A DNA stretch of 64,000 bases from JAVBOO01 sp031550435 (GCA_031550435.1 JAVBOO010000009.1:1-64000), one strand, 5' to 3'; numbered from the stretch's first letter, positions 17,045 through 27,445 are shown. The notes: generated by a model not told the origin, from the letters alone. Made by a program: numbers and translations.

Positions 17045-18439
17045 TTATTTTGCCGGTTTAAGCTCTATGTATGACACAAACTCGTTATCGTAGTAGTTTA
17101 CGTGGAAACCGCAGTTTCCGTACTTACCTAAAGTTTTGCGCACGGTTCCCAAACCTATACCTGTATGCCCGTATTTGCTCGATGTTCCTTTTTTCAGGAT
17201 TTCAGTTGTATCAACCGCTTCTTTCGTGTAATTTGAAATGATGATGAGCGCGGACGATTTGGCTTTTTCCGTGAGAGTAAATTGAACTTTATGGATCAGG
17301 GATTCCGCTGCGGACTCTATGGCGTTATCCAGGAGGCAGGCGAGTGCCCGGCATAAATCTATCATCTCTATATGCAGGTTCGGAAGTTTGGGCGGCAGTG
17401 TAATGTTTAAGTGGACATTAAGCTTTTCGGCATAGGCGGATTTGTTAATCAAAAGGGAAAAAAGCACGGGGTTCTCTTCGACGCGCTGACTCAGCTCTAA
17501 GGCGCTTCCTGCAGCGGAGGTCATTCCGACCAATTGGGAATGGTACTTTTTAAGAGATTCCAGATTGCCGAGAGTCAGGTAGCCCCCGTAAGTTTGCAAT
17601 ATATTATAGAAATCATGTTTAACGGCCCGGAAGTTTTCGATTGCTTCTCCGGACGAACTGATATGGGCAGATATGTTATCAAGTTCGACTTCAAGCGATT
17701 TTTTTATATCCGACAGTATACAAATGATGATTGCCAATGTTGTCAAAACGACAATTAAAAAGTACGCCAGCGCTTTCTCCGGCATATAAAGAGGAAGCAG
17801 GATGCAAACGAGGTATACCGATGACGACCGCAGCACATAAACTGCTGTTTCTTTCGCGTAATTTGCAAAAAGGCTGTCGGTTATTTTCAGGATATACTTG
17901 CCGCGCCTGATAAAGATGATAATCATATAATGTACAATAACCAGGAGTATCAGCGACACAAATTGCAAAGAAAAATCTTTATAAATATCATAGCTTATAG
18001 AATCGGGCTGGCCGAAAAAAGCTGCTCCGACAAACATGCTGAGATTTTTCTGCACAATCAAAGTTAAAAACGAGATATTCATCAGCCGAAACGAGCGGAT
18101 CAATGTGAGCTTAAGAATTTTTAAGCTTAGAACGCAGTAAAGCAAAGCAAATACCGGGTTAACATTTCTGAATATTAAATACACTGCGGGGTTCAGTTTA
18201 ACGCTTCCTCCGAGGAGATAGGCTAAATATATCGGAAAGACTGAAAAACCGGGGCCGGTTATCAGTGCGAACAGAAGCTTTCGCCTGACGGCTGTTTGCT
18301 CGTTATACAGCTCCGTTATAATATTGGCGTTGAAATACATTGTCGCAAACGACAGAAAAAAGGCCAGTATCGGCAACATCACTTGAACCGTGTCAAAACT
18401 GATAAGCGTTTTAATATTCATATCGACAACCTGCTTCAT
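17045..18439 (-). CDS. AgrC-like GHKL sensor histidine kinase 1
   Basis: 464 residues, paralogous to the kinase at 15215. Membrane segments fill residues ~10-245; His is in AVKHDFYNIL; N box LLDNAIESA; G box GHTGIGLGTV. First gene of the operon, with a well-formed promoter 150 bp upstream. The start lacks a strong ribosome site; an inner ATG at 18421 (CAGG upstream) is possible. The GHKL halves of the two kinases resemble each other far more than their membrane halves, suggesting duplication followed by change in the sensed signal. Confidence 0.9.
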   Translation of the reverse strand: MKQVVDMNIKTLISFDTVQVMLPILAFFLSFATMYFNANIITELYNEQTAVRRKLLFALITGPGFSVFPIYLAYLLGGSVKLNPAVYLIFRNVNPVFALLYCVLSLKILKLTLIRSFRLMNISFLTLIVQKNLSMFVGAAFFGQPDSISYDIYKDFSLQFVSLILLVIVHYMIIIFIRRGKYILKITDSLFANYAKETAVYVLRSSSVYLVCILLPLYMPEKALAYFLIVVLTTLAIIICILSDIKKSLEVELDNISAHISSSGEAIENFRAVKHDFYNILQTYGGYLTLGNLESLKKYHSQLVGMTSAAGSALELSQRVEENPVLFSLLINKSAYAEKLNVHLNITLPPKLPNLHIEMIDLCRALACLLDNAIESAAESLIHKVQFTLTEKAKSSALIIISNYTKEAVDTTEILKKGTSSKYGHTGIGLGTVRKTLGKYGNCGFHVNYYDNEFVSYIELKPAK

Positions 18440-18588
18440 ATGTATTTTTATCGCTTAACCGCTACTCATATGTGTTTCGCGAGCCTGTGTCGTAGTCAAG
18501 AGCTGTCGATTTTGTTGTTTAAAACTCCGGTATCCGATACTGAGATAATTCCTTGCATTCCGAAAAGTTAGGGTTTCACGTTACATTC

Positions 18589-18617
18589 ATTATAGTGTAA
18601 AAATGAAGTTTATACAA
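18589..18617 (-). promoter_or_regulatory. Promoter of the kinase-receiver-kinase operon
   Basis: Minus strand TTGTAT, 17 nt, TATAAT. Transcription would begin near 18582, leaving a leader of about 140 nt in which I see no strong structure. It lies in the 323-bp gap 18440-18762, together with the HD-GYP terminator. Confidence 0.65.
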
Positions 18618-18701
18618 CCGAAATTACAAAAAAATACATGCATTAAGCCGTCGAAAAATTCGACAACAGTATCGGGCGCGTGATCCCATATAGCCCAACG
18701 C

Positions 18702-18738
18702 AAAAAAAGACAAGCGGCAGGATAAAGCCGCTTGTCTT
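18702..18738 (-). terminator. Terminator of the GH13/HD-GYP operon
   Basis: Stem AGACAAGCGGC / GCCGCTTGTCT with an 8-nt loop, followed on the minus strand by seven T residues, 25 bp after the HD-GYP stop codon. Confidence 0.9.
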
Positions 18739-18762
18739 AAGTGCGTTTGTTAAGTTATTACT

Positions 18763-19818
18763 TTACAGTTCTCCCAACATTTGCTCGAGATTGTTGAATT
18801 TTTCGGATACCAAATCGATGCAGGCGATTATGTTCGGGTCAAACTGCGTCCCGGCGCCTTCTTTCAAGATACCGATAGCTGCGTCGTGAGTCAGAGGAGG
18901 TTTATAGCAGCGCCTGTTAACCAGCGCGTCATAAACATCGACCACGGAGAGTATTCTTGCCGATAAAGGTATGCTTTCCCCGGAAAGCCCCTCGGGATAA
19001 CCCTTCCCGTCCCATCTTTCGTGATGGTAACGGCATATGTCGCGGCAGTGCTTAAGATACATGTCGTTGCCGCTTTCAAAGTTTATGGAGTCTATTATGT
19101 TGCTCCCGATAACAGAGTGTTTCTTTATCTCTTCGAACTCTTCGGTTGTAAGCTTGCCGGGCTTAAGAAGTATGCTGTCGGAAATACCGACTTTCCCGAT
19201 ATCGTGGAGGGCAACGGCTTTTACGATAGTTGTGGGGTTTAGCATGGACAGCTCCCGTTTAAACTTCGGTACGGTCATCATACTTTCGATAAGCAGCCCC
19301 GTCAGTTCGCTTGACCTGCGTACATGTGTGCCGGACTCGAGGCTTCTGTACTCGATTATTGTGGCGAGTGTTTCAAGTATACGTTCGTGTGTCCTTGTCA
19401 GTTCCGCCGTTTTTTGCTCAACCATCTTTTCAAGATCCATGGAGTATCTTTGGAGCTGGATGTGGTTGTGCAGCCTTGCCTTAACGACATCAGGGTTAAA
19501 CGGTTTTGAAATGAAGTCAACCGCGCCCTCCTGAAGAACTCGCGTTTCGTTAACATCCGCATCGGCGGCTGTTATAAAAAGTATCGGTATGTTTTCGGTA
19601 CGCGGGTCGGCCTTAATTATTTTAAGGACCTCAAATCCGTCGAGCCCCGGCATTATTATGTCAAGCAGCACCGCGCTCGGCAGTTTCGGCTCGTTAAACA
19701 AATAATCGACTGCTTCTATACCGCTTTCGGCCTCCACAATCTCATACCGGTCTCCGAGAATTTCCGATAAAATAAGACGATTTATGTCAATATCGTCAAC
19801 TATCAGAACTTTATCCAT
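18763..19818 (-). CDS. Response regulator with HD-GYP phosphodiesterase domain
   Basis: 351 residues. A receiver domain (1-120; acceptor Asp53 in LLDIIMPG, Lys105 in SKPF) is joined by a coiled segment to an HD-GYP domain (about 140-345) with HD pair His205-Asp206 (ALHDIGKVG) and the HHERWDGKGYP block (265-275). HD-GYP proteins with these residues hydrolyse cyclic di-GMP. Start chosen at the ATG 10 nt after GGGAGG, where the protein begins MDKVLIVDD. It follows the GH13 gene by 25 bp, so c-di-GMP turnover is transcribed together with maltodextrin breakdown. No dedicated kinase is adjacent. Confidence 0.93.
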   Translation of the reverse strand: MDKVLIVDDIDINRLILSEILGDRYEIVEAESGIEAVDYLFNEPKLPSAVLLDIIMPGLDGFEVLKIIKADPRTENIPILFITAADADVNETRVLQEGAVDFISKPFNPDVVKARLHNHIQLQRYSMDLEKMVEQKTAELTRTHERILETLATIIEYRSLESGTHVRRSSELTGLLIESMMTVPKFKRELSMLNPTTIVKAVALHDIGKVGISDSILLKPGKLTTEEFEEIKKHSVIGSNIIDSINFESGNDMYLKHCRDICRYHHERWDGKGYPEGLSGESIPLSARILSVVDVYDALVNRRCYKPPLTHDAAIGILKEGAGTQFDPNIIACIDLVSEKFNNLEQMLGEL

Positions 19819-19843
19819 TCGGTCTTGTCCTCCCAAATTACCG

Positions 19844-21922
19844 TTAAAGCTCATACACAGCGGTTGAATGAGCTCCTAGCGTGACATAAAGCATCCCATC
19901 GATAACTTCATGTTTAATCCTTACCGTGGAAAATCCGGACTGCCCCGTCAAAAGTATACGCTCAGAGCATTGCCTCGACGAGGCCTCGATTTTCCAAACG
20001 GGTACTATTACCTTGAGATTATAACTGTTATTGTTGATAATCACAACATATTTTTGTTTGCCAATCCATCTTCCGTAGCTGATTACGCCCTTTTCGTTAA
20101 ACAAATATTCAAGCGAACCGATTTTTAAAGCATCTGCGCGTTTGCGAAGCGCTATCAAAAATCGGTGGAGTTCATAAAGCGTTTTGTCTTCATTTCCCCA
20201 AGGGAACGGTCTGCGGTTGTCGGGGTCTGTCCAGCCGCAGAGTCCGGCTTCGTCTCCGTAATATACCGTCGGGCAGCCCGTCCATGTCATTTGCATAACG
20301 ACGGCCGACATAAAAACATTCCTGTTAATATTGCATTCGGCAGCTTTTGAACCCAGGGTGTGGAGCCTCCCGACCGTCATGTTCGTTCTGGTCAGGAATC
20401 TGGAGTGGTCATGGTTGCTCAATTCGTTCATAGCCGTCTGCCGCGCCTGAATCGGCAGCAGTGAGTCGTGATAACGGACGGCGGCCTCAAAACTTGCCGA
20501 ATTGTTCAGCAGCTCCGGGCAATAGCGCTCGCTGTGTTTTTCCATACCCGTAAAAAACCATGTCAATGGTTCCATGAACGCGTCATAATTCATTACGGTG
20601 TCCCATTCCCGACCGTTTAGCCAAGGGAGGGCACAACCGTAATGTTCCGCAATGATAATCGCATCCGGATTCGCGGTTTTCACGCTTTTGCGAAAGCTGC
20701 TCCAAAAGCTGTGGTTTATGTCGGCGGAGTCTCCGAGATCTGCCGCAACGTCAAGCCTCCAGCCGTCAGCATTATACGGCGGCGAGACCCATTTTGCCGC
20801 AATATCGGTCATATACGCGAAAAGCTCCGGAGAGTCTTTGTAGTTTAGTTTGGGGTGGTTGTCGTAGCCCCACCAGCCGTCGTAACAGTCATTGTTCGGC
20901 CATTCGTTGCCGTACCATTTGAAATAGGACCGGTACGGGCTGTCGGCAGAGCGGTATGCTCCGGGCTCGTAACCGGCGCGCATATACAGGCCTTCGCGGT
21001 CAAGCCAGCGGTTAAATGCGCCGCAGTGGTTGAAAACGCCGTCCAAAACAACCTTTATGCCTTTGTCGTGCGCAACGGCGATTAAGTCGGCGAGAAGTCT
21101 GTTGCTTGCTTCGAGATTAGCGGTATCGGTTACTCTTGATATATATTTTGTGGCGAATTTGTTGTTAAGCTTTTCCGGGACCAAGTTATCGCCTTCGTCG
21201 TGTACTATTGTTCCGAAATGAGGGTCAACAAATCCGTAGTCTTGAGTATCGTATTTGTGAGAGCTGGGCGATACAAAAATAGGGTTAAGATAAATAGCGT
21301 CTATGCCGAGATTCTTCAAGTAGCCGAGTTTTTGGGCTATGCCGGACAAATCTCCGCCGAAAAACGTGCAGACATCGTCAGGCATAACGTTGGAATCCCA
21401 GCTTTCGGCGCGTTTCGCCGCGCGCCCGAGATATACATATTCGTTGCTGCATACATCGTTTGATTTATCACCGTTATAAAATCTATCGACAAAGATTTGA
21501 TAAAATGTAGCACCTTTTGCCCAATCCGGTGTTTTATAACCCGGACACAGCATAAAATTAAAATTACGGTCACAGTCCGGGAACAAGCCTCTTCTGTTAT
21601 AGAAGTACTTTTTGCCGCCGTACTCAATCGTAAAGTAATATGAGACCGGGTGCTTGCCGACCGTAATTAAGGCCGAATAGGTGTCAAACATTTTGCCCGA
21701 TTTAACGGTCATGTCGAGTATATTGCCGCCATTGCAAAGATATACAGCGTCACAGTTGCCGGCCGCGCACCTTATGCTGATTGTCACCTCGTCGCCTTGA
21801 TTGGGCTCGTTGTCCGATACGAAGTTAAGAGTCTCGTCTGAGAAAATCGCGCTGATATTAAGAGGTTCGCGGTAGTTCTCGACCACATCGAGTATATCTC
21901 GTGTATTTTTATATAAACGCAT
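19844..21922 (-). CDS. GH13 neopullulanase/cyclomaltodextrinase-type glycosidase
   Basis: 692 residues. An N-terminal CBM34-like domain (about 20-125) precedes a GH13 barrel with all catalytic blocks: DGVFNHC (294-300), nucleophile Asp391 in GWRLDVAAD, acid/base Glu426 in IIAEHYG, and Asp505 in LSNHDHSRF. No signal peptide, so it acts in the cytosol on alpha-glucans, probably cyclodextrins, maltodextrins or limit dextrins from glycogen. Start chosen at the ATG after AGCGGGG; longer frames upstream run into a repeat. Divergent from glgC-glgD, pointing to glycogen turnover. Confidence 0.92.
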   Translation of the reverse strand: MRLYKNTRDILDVVENYREPLNISAIFSDETLNFVSDNEPNQGDEVTISIRCAAGNCDAVYLCNGGNILDMTVKSGKMFDTYSALITVGKHPVSYYFTIEYGGKKYFYNRRGLFPDCDRNFNFMLCPGYKTPDWAKGATFYQIFVDRFYNGDKSNDVCSNEYVYLGRAAKRAESWDSNVMPDDVCTFFGGDLSGIAQKLGYLKNLGIDAIYLNPIFVSPSSHKYDTQDYGFVDPHFGTIVHDEGDNLVPEKLNNKFATKYISRVTDTANLEASNRLLADLIAVAHDKGIKVVLDGVFNHCGAFNRWLDREGLYMRAGYEPGAYRSADSPYRSYFKWYGNEWPNNDCYDGWWGYDNHPKLNYKDSPELFAYMTDIAAKWVSPPYNADGWRLDVAADLGDSADINHSFWSSFRKSVKTANPDAIIIAEHYGCALPWLNGREWDTVMNYDAFMEPLTWFFTGMEKHSERYCPELLNNSASFEAAVRYHDSLLPIQARQTAMNELSNHDHSRFLTRTNMTVGRLHTLGSKAAECNINRNVFMSAVVMQMTWTGCPTVYYGDEAGLCGWTDPDNRRPFPWGNEDKTLYELHRFLIALRKRADALKIGSLEYLFNEKGVISYGRWIGKQKYVVIINNNSYNLKVIVPVWKIEASSRQCSERILLTGQSGFSTVRIKHEVIDGMLYVTLGAHSTAVYEL

Positions 21923-22092
21923 TATATCCCCGCTTCTAAATGTCGCCATAAAAATGGCCCGCAAATATTGCCCTCGGATTAAACCGTGAGGCTTAACCGC
22001 CCATGCATCCCGTGCGCGGGTGTACGGCGCCAAACTCGGTAAAGCTTTAGTTTTTGCGCGGCACCGATGCCGCAAAAAATCATGATATTCAG

Positions 22093-22119
22093 TTTATAGC
22101 ATCGGCGGTAAAAAATCAA
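22093..22119 (-). promoter_or_regulatory. Probable promoter of the GH13/HD-GYP operon
   Basis: Minus strand TTGATT, 15 nt, TATAAA, with an extended TGC before the -10. The spacer is short, but the extended -10 may compensate. Leader about 165 nt. Confidence 0.5.
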
Positions 22120-22349
22120 GAAAACATTATAATTATTGTAATTATTTGGTAAAAAATCGAGTAAAATTGAAAACGGATTCCGGCTCAGTTCAAGCCGGTT
22201 TTGGGCATAAACGGCTAAAACAAAGCGCTGTTGTTTGATTTTTATATCTACACTCATAACCTTTTCTTTCAAAAGGACATTAAAATACGCATCTCAGGCC
22301 GGTTGAGCATAATGGGACGACAACCCAGGTAAAATTTAACAAACAACAG

Positions 22350-22378
22350 TTTACTAAAGTTAGAATATATGCTATTAT
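22350..22378 (+). promoter_or_regulatory. Probable promoter of glgC-glgD
   Basis: TTTACT, 17 nt, TATTAT with extended TGC. It lies about 230 bp before the glgC start. Confidence 0.5.
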
Positions 22379-22615
22379 TATCACATTACACAGCTACAAG
22401 TTATGCAGGCATTGATTTACTGACTTTGTACAGATATTCGGCTGATTAAGTCCGTGCGTTCCGGCTCGCAAAGGCTGTTTTACGGTGTTTGCGCGCATTG
22501 GGGCGCTTCGTGTCTATTTGCGCTCGATCGTGCGGCTTAGTCATAACTGCTTGGATTCGCGAAATAGGGGATAAAACGATTTTTTTCGACGCAATACTAT
22601 ATACGGAGGGAGCAT

Positions 22616-23899
22616 ATGAGAAAGAAAGAGATGATAGCAATGCTGCTCGCCGGCGGACAAGGCCAGCGACTCGGGATTTTGACCAGAAATAAAGCTAAAC
22701 CTGCAGTTTCGTTCGGCGGACGTTTTCGTATCATAGATTTCCCGATGTCGAACTGTATAAACTCAGGCATAGACACGGTGGGGGTACTTACACAGTATCA
22801 GCCTCTCACGCTTAACCAGCACATAGGCATCGGCATACCTTGGGACCTTGACAAGAAAAACGGCGGTGTTACAGTGCTTGCTCCCCACGTTAAAGGCGGT
22901 GAGCAGGGTGAATGGTACTCCGGCACGGCAAACGCAATTTTTCAAAACATTGGTTATATAGACAGCTATGATCCCGATTATGTATTGATACTTTCGGGAG
23001 ATCATATTTACAAGATGGACTATTCCGCAATGCTCGATTTCCACAAAAGCAAAAACAGCGATTGCACGATAGCGGTATTGCAGGTTCCCATCGAAGAAGC
23101 CTCGCGTTTTGGAATCATGAATACAAACGATGACGGCAGTATATACGAGTTTGAGGAAAAACCTGCGGCTCCAAAAAGCAACAACGCTTCCATGGGCATA
23201 TACATATTCAACTGGCCAAGGCTCAAAGACGCGCTCATTAGAGATTCGAAGATTCATCAGGACAGCGACTTCGGAAAGCATATCATACCCATGATGCTTG
23301 AGGAAGGTGCAGGAATGTTTGCCTATACGTTCAAAGATTACTGGAAGGACGTAGGTACTATCGAGTCGTATTGGAGCGCGAACATGGAGCTTATACGGAC
23401 ACTGCCGGATTTCAACCTTTACGAGGATTTTTGGAAGATATACACGTATCAGGATCATCAGCCTCCGCAATATACTTCCGCAAACTCCAACGTCCGCACA
23501 AGCCTGCTTTCGGAAGGCTGCGAGGTTTACGGTTCCGTTTATTCTTCGATACTCGGCCCGGATGTTGTGATAGGGGAGGGCGCCGTAGTCAAGAACTCTA
23601 TAATAATGTCAAACTGCGTGATAGGGAAAAACTGTGACATAGACATGTGCATTATTGATGATAATTGCGTTGTCGGCAACAATGTAATGATGGGTATCGG
23701 TGAGAACGTTATTAACGAAGACAAACCGAAGATATACGAATCAGGAATTACCGTTGTCGGCGAAAACTCAAGTATTCCCGCTAACGTGATGATAGGAAAA
23801 AACTGCGTGCTCTACGGACAGACAACTGTCGACATGTATAATAACGGGATGCTTCACAGCGGAACTTCAATCGTTCTCGAAAGCGAGGGATCTTTATGA
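22616..23899 (+). CDS. glgC: Glucose-1-phosphate adenylyltransferase, catalytic subunit
   Basis: 427 residues. Makes ADP-glucose from glucose-1-phosphate and ATP for glycogen synthesis. Nucleotide-binding [10 protein letters not shown] (11-20) with KAKPAV, catalytic GDHIYKMDY, sugar-phosphate site FEEKP, and a C-terminal left-handed beta-helix of hexapeptide repeats ([16 protein letters not shown]). Ribosome site GGAGGG. It overlaps glgD by 4 bp (ATGA), the usual arrangement for a heterotetrameric GlgCD enzyme. Confidence 0.97.
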   Translation: MRKKEMIAMLLAGGQGQRLGILTRNKAKPAVSFGGRFRIIDFPMSNCINSGIDTVGVLTQYQPLTLNQHIGIGIPWDLDKKNGGVTVLAPHVKGGEQGEWYSGTANAIFQNIGYIDSYDPDYVLILSGDHIYKMDYSAMLDFHKSKNSDCTIAVLQVPIEEASRFGIMNTNDDGSIYEFEEKPAAPKSNNASMGIYIFNWPRLKDALIRDSKIHQDSDFGKHIIPMMLEEGAGMFAYTFKDYWKDVGTIESYWSANMELIRTLPDFNLYEDFWKIYTYQDHQPPQYTSANSNVRTSLLSEGCEVYGSVYSSILGPDVVIGEGAVVKNSIIMSNCVIGKNCDIDMCIIDDNCVVGNNVMMGIGENVINEDKPKIYESGITVVGENSSIPANVMIGKNCVLYGQTTVDMYNNGMLHSGTSIVLESEGSL

Positions 23900-25005
23900 A
23901 AGCGATAGGTATAATTCTTGCGGGCGGAAAGAATGAAAGAATGGGTGAGCTGACTTCAAAGCGCGCCAGCTCAGCTCTGCCGGTTGGAGGTACGTACAGA
24001 GCTATCGACTTCCCGCTGTCGAATATGGCAAACTCCGGTCTCAACAAAGTGGCGGTTATAACGCTGTATAATTCCCGTTCGCTCCAGGACCATCTTTCGT
24101 CTTCCAAATGGTGGGATTTCGGAAGGAAACAGGGAGGGCTGTTTGTGTTTTCTCCGTTTTTGTCGAACGAGGCAAGCATGTGGTTCAGGGGTACGGCGGA
24201 TTCGATGTACCAGAATATATCGTTTTTACAGCGGAGCAACGAGCCGTATGTTGTAATCGCTCCGGGTGAGAGCTTATATAAAATGGATTTTTCCGATATG
24301 ATAAAATATCATATCGAAAGGCAGGCTGATATAACGATAGCTGCGAAAGACATGAAAGGTCAGGATGTCCGCGACTACGGTGTAATGCAGCTCGAAGACG
24401 ACAACAGGCTCACGGGATTTGAAGAAAAGCCGATGGAGCCCGAGGGCTCAATAGCTTCTATGGGAATATATGTAATATCGAGGGCTTTGCTTATTAAACT
24501 GCTCGAAACCGTTATTTCGGAAGGCAGATACGATTTTGTCAAAGACATTATCGTTCGTTTCAGAAAGAAGCTCAAAATCTATGCCTATATGCATGATGGG
24601 TATTGGACAAGTATAAACTCAATCCAGAGCTATTATAAAGCTAACATGGATTTTCTGCGTAAAGAGGTAAGAGATATTTTCCTCAAGCAGCCGCCGTTTA
24701 TCGAGTCGAAGCCGAAAGACGAGGCTCCGGCGAAATACAACTCGACAGCGACAGCCGTTAACACTATAACGGGTTCCGGCAGTATTATTAACGGCCATGT
24801 CGAGAACAGCATACTGTTTCGAAAGGTTGTCGTCGGGGATAACTCGAGGATAATCAATTCTATAATAATGGAGGGTTCTGTCATCGGAGTTAACTGCGTT
24901 GTTGAGAATGCCATTTTGGACAAAGAAGTTATTCTCAGCGACGGAAAGAGTATAATCGGTACTTCCGGTGAGCCAAAAATAGTCGGGAAAAATATGTTGT
25001 TGTAA
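23896..25005 (+). CDS. glgD: Glucose-1-phosphate adenylyltransferase regulatory subunit
   Basis: 369 residues, paralogous to GlgC but shorter. It keeps the AGGKNERMG start, but the catalytic GDHIYKMDY of GlgC reads GESLYKMDF here, so the key Asp is lost. That fits GlgD as a non-catalytic partner that stimulates GlgC in Firmicutes. Beta-helix repeats follow at the C terminus. Coupled to glgC by a 4-bp overlap. No glgA, glgB or glgP follows. Confidence 0.95.
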   Translation: MKAIGIILAGGKNERMGELTSKRASSALPVGGTYRAIDFPLSNMANSGLNKVAVITLYNSRSLQDHLSSSKWWDFGRKQGGLFVFSPFLSNEASMWFRGTADSMYQNISFLQRSNEPYVVIAPGESLYKMDFSDMIKYHIERQADITIAAKDMKGQDVRDYGVMQLEDDNRLTGFEEKPMEPEGSIASMGIYVISRALLIKLLETVISEGRYDFVKDIIVRFRKKLKIYAYMHDGYWTSINSIQSYYKANMDFLRKEVRDIFLKQPPFIESKPKDEAPAKYNSTATAVNTITGSGSIINGHVENSILFRKVVVGDNSRIINSIIMEGSVIGVNCVVENAILDKEVILSDGKSIIGTSGEPKIVGKNMLL

Positions 25006-25212
25006 AATTTTAAATATTTGGTATTATGTATAAGACTTTACAAAATGTATGCATTGCAGTGACGTCTCAGTTAAGTGCTACGATTTACGCGATAGTAAAA
25101 CTACGGTATGTATTATTAGTGCGACGGGATGCCGTCTGCCGGTCGGGAGCCTGACATAATCGGTTTGCATGTATCCTCATTTTGTTTCAAAATAAATCTG
25201 GGAGGGTTTAAC

Positions 25213-25515
25213 TTGGAAATAACGGATGTAAGGATAAGAAAAGCAAATAAAGACGGGAAGATGAGGGCAATTATCTCCGTAACCTTTGATTACGAATTTG
25301 TAGTACATGACATTAAGGTAATAAGCGGTGACACCGGTTTGTTCATAGCTATGCCCAGCAGAAAAACGGCAGAAGGACACTACAGGGATATCGCACACCC
25401 GATTAACACGGAAACGAGAAGCAAGATTCAAACTGTTATACTCGAGAAATACGAAACGGCTCTCAGCGAGCTTGAAGCCGCTGCGGACTATATCGAGGAA
25501 GACGGTACATATTAA
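25213..25515 (+). CDS. spoVG: Septation/sporulation regulator SpoVG
   Basis: 100 residues starting [12 protein letters not shown] from a TTG codon 7 nt after GGGAGGG. The conserved [11 protein letters not shown] block is present. SpoVG is an RNA/DNA-binding regulator broadly conserved in Firmicutes and involved in asymmetric division and gene control. The longer reading frame upstream lacks a ribosome site. It stands alone between glgD and the SRP operon. Confidence 0.95.
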   Translation: MEITDVRIRKANKDGKMRAIISVTFDYEFVVHDIKVISGDTGLFIAMPSRKTAEGHYRDIAHPINTETRSKIQTVILEKYETALSELEAAADYIEEDGTY

Positions 25516-25657
25516 GCGCTTATTTAAGGATTATTTAAGGCTCGTTTACGGCTTATGAGTCGGACGTATAGACTTTTATAACGCATGCGTATGAAATTGC
25601 CCTGAAACCGTGTTTGCGGTTGCTCGGCGATTTCTTTGCGTCTCGCTCAAATTTTTC

Positions 25658-25686
25658 TTGACAACATCAAGGCAGGGTAGTATTAT
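25658..25686 (+). promoter_or_regulatory. Promoter of the ylxM-ffh operon
   Basis: Consensus -35 TTGACA, 17-nt spacer, TATTAT. About 35 bp before the ylxM start, so the leader is short. Confidence 0.88.
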
Positions 25687-25721
25687 ATCATCTGCAAAGT
25701 AAAATTACTTGAAGGCTTGTT

Positions 25722-26060
25722 ATGGATAAATTATTTTACAGGACAATGCTCCTTGATTTTTACGGCGAGTTATTGACGGAAAAACAGTACAGTGTATACG
25801 AAATGCACTTTCTCAACGATTGCTCTCTAAATGAGATTGCCCAAGAGCTGGGAACGACACGTCAGGCGGTTTGGGATTTGGTAAACCGCACCGAAAAGCT
25901 CATGACCGGTTACGATGAAAAGCTTGACCTTGTAAGAAAGCATATCGAGGCGCAAAGGGTTATAGAAGAAATAGAAGATATACTCAAGAGCGCGGTCAAC
26001 GAGAGTACGGCCGAAAAAATCAGAAACAAGCTGAAGTCTCTTGTCGAACGGGAGGGATAG
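25722..26060 (+). CDS. ylxM: YlxM-family helix-turn-helix protein of the SRP operon
   Basis: 112 residues. A sigma-region-4-like helix-turn-helix is visible at about 36-58 (SLNEIAQELGTTRQAVWD), followed by a long helical C terminus. YlxM is encoded next to ffh across Firmicutes and can bind SRP components in some species. One base separates its stop from the ffh ATG, so translation is coupled. First gene of the operon. Confidence 0.92.
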   Translation: MDKLFYRTMLLDFYGELLTEKQYSVYEMHFLNDCSLNEIAQELGTTRQAVWDLVNRTEKLMTGYDEKLDLVRKHIEAQRVIEEIEDILKSAVNESTAEKIRNKLKSLVEREG

Positions 26061-26061
26061 T

Positions 26062-27399
26062 ATGGCGTTTGACAGTCTCTCGCAAAAACTAAACGAGGTT
26101 TTCAAACAGCTCAGAGGCAAGGGCAGACTTACGGAAAAAGACGTTAAAGAAGCCATGCGCGAAGTAAAGCTCGCTTTACTTGAAGCTGATGTAAACTTTA
26201 AAATTGTAAAAGATTTTATAAACACGGTTACGGAAAAGGCTGTGGGCGAAGAGATACTTACATCGCTTACCCCCGGTCAGCATGTCATAAAAATCGTGCG
26301 TGACGAGTTGGAAGCCCTGATGGGAAGCACACAGGCAAAACTGACGTTTTCGTCGAGACCTCCGACTGTATTCATGATGGCGGGACTGCAGGGAGCGGGC
26401 AAAACGACCGCGAGCGGGAAGCTCGCCTCCCAGTTGAAAAAACAGGGTAAGCGCCCCTTGCTTGTAGCCTGCGACGTGTATCGTCCGGCTGCGATAAAAC
26501 AATTACAGGTTGTTGCGAGCGGATACGGAGTACCCGTGTTCGAGATGGGCGATAAAGTCAACCCGGTTGAAATTGCGCAAAAAGGTGTTGAACACGCCGT
26601 ATCGCATAATAATGATATAGTTATTATCGACACCGCCGGTCGTCTGCATGTGGACGACGAGTTGATGGAAGAGCTAATCAATATAAAAAAGGCGGTCAGG
26701 CCGCAGGAAATTTTGCTTGTGGTCGACGCAATGACCGGTCAGGATGCCGTGACGGTAGCCGAGCATTTTAACGGAAAGCTCGGAATAGACGGAATTATTA
26801 TCTCTAAGCTGGACGGAGACACAAGAGGCGGAGCTGCGCTTTCGGTCGCGAAAGTAACCGGAAAGCCCGTTAAATTTGTCGGAATGGGCGAAAAGGTCGA
26901 AGACCTGGAGCCGTTCCATCCGGACAGAATGGTTCAGCGCATACTCGGCATGGGTGACGTACTGACGCTTATCGAAAAGGCTCAGGATGTTTACGATGCC
27001 GAACAGGCAAAAGAGCTCGAGAAGAAAATGCGCAAAAACGAGTTCGATTTTGAGGATTTTCTGAAGCAAATGCAGCAAATCAAGAAAATGGGCCCGCTGA
27101 AAAACATACTTGCGATGATACCGGGGTTAAGCGGAGCCGGACTCGGAGATATGGACGTAAACGACAAAGATATGGCGCATATCGAGGCGATAATACAGTC
27201 CATGACACCGAAGGAAAGACGGAACCCCGACATACTGAACGGCCCCAGGAAAAAGCGCATTGCTCAGGGCAGCGGACGAAACATACAGGAAGTTAACAGG
27301 TTGCTTAAACAGTTTGACGAAATGCGCAAGATGATGAAGCAGTTTGGAGATTTAGGTAAGGGCAAGAAAGGCATGTTTGGAATGCCGTTTAAGCGTTAA
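26062..27399 (+). CDS. ffh: Signal recognition particle GTPase Ffh
   Basis: 445 residues: N domain, G domain with GLQGAGKTT (P loop), DTAGR and the TKLD-type SKLDGDTRGG, then a methionine-rich M domain (about 300-445) that binds 4.5S RNA and signal sequences. It targets nascent membrane and secreted proteins to FtsY/Sec. Start MAFDSL chosen after GGGAGGG; an upstream in-frame ATG lies inside ylxM. No ftsY in the window. Confidence 0.97.
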   Translation: MAFDSLSQKLNEVFKQLRGKGRLTEKDVKEAMREVKLALLEADVNFKIVKDFINTVTEKAVGEEILTSLTPGQHVIKIVRDELEALMGSTQAKLTFSSRPPTVFMMAGLQGAGKTTASGKLASQLKKQGKRPLLVACDVYRPAAIKQLQVVASGYGVPVFEMGDKVNPVEIAQKGVEHAVSHNNDIVIIDTAGRLHVDDELMEELINIKKAVRPQEILLVVDAMTGQDAVTVAEHFNGKLGIDGIIISKLDGDTRGGAALSVAKVTGKPVKFVGMGEKVEDLEPFHPDRMVQRILGMGDVLTLIEKAQDVYDAEQAKELEKKMRKNEFDFEDFLKQMQQIKKMGPLKNILAMIPGLSGAGLGDMDVNDKDMAHIEAIIQSMTPKERRNPDILNGPRKKRIAQGSGRNIQEVNRLLKQFDEMRKMMKQFGDLGKGKKGMFGMPFKR

Positions 27400-27445
27400 A
27401 CGCTAAGCGAGCAGATTTTTAAATACACTATGAGGTGAAGAAAAA

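Larger units (their letters stand above)
21923..22615. other. 693-bp divergent control region of the glycogen locus
   Basis: Contains one promoter towards the GH13 gene and one towards glgC (listed separately). The GH13 leader holds GCGGCATCGGTGCCGC and, at 21972-22002, a degenerate version of the dispersed repeat (GATTAAACCGTGAGGC). The ~230-nt glgC leader is moderately GC-rich but I see no known riboswitch pattern. Confidence 0.5.
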
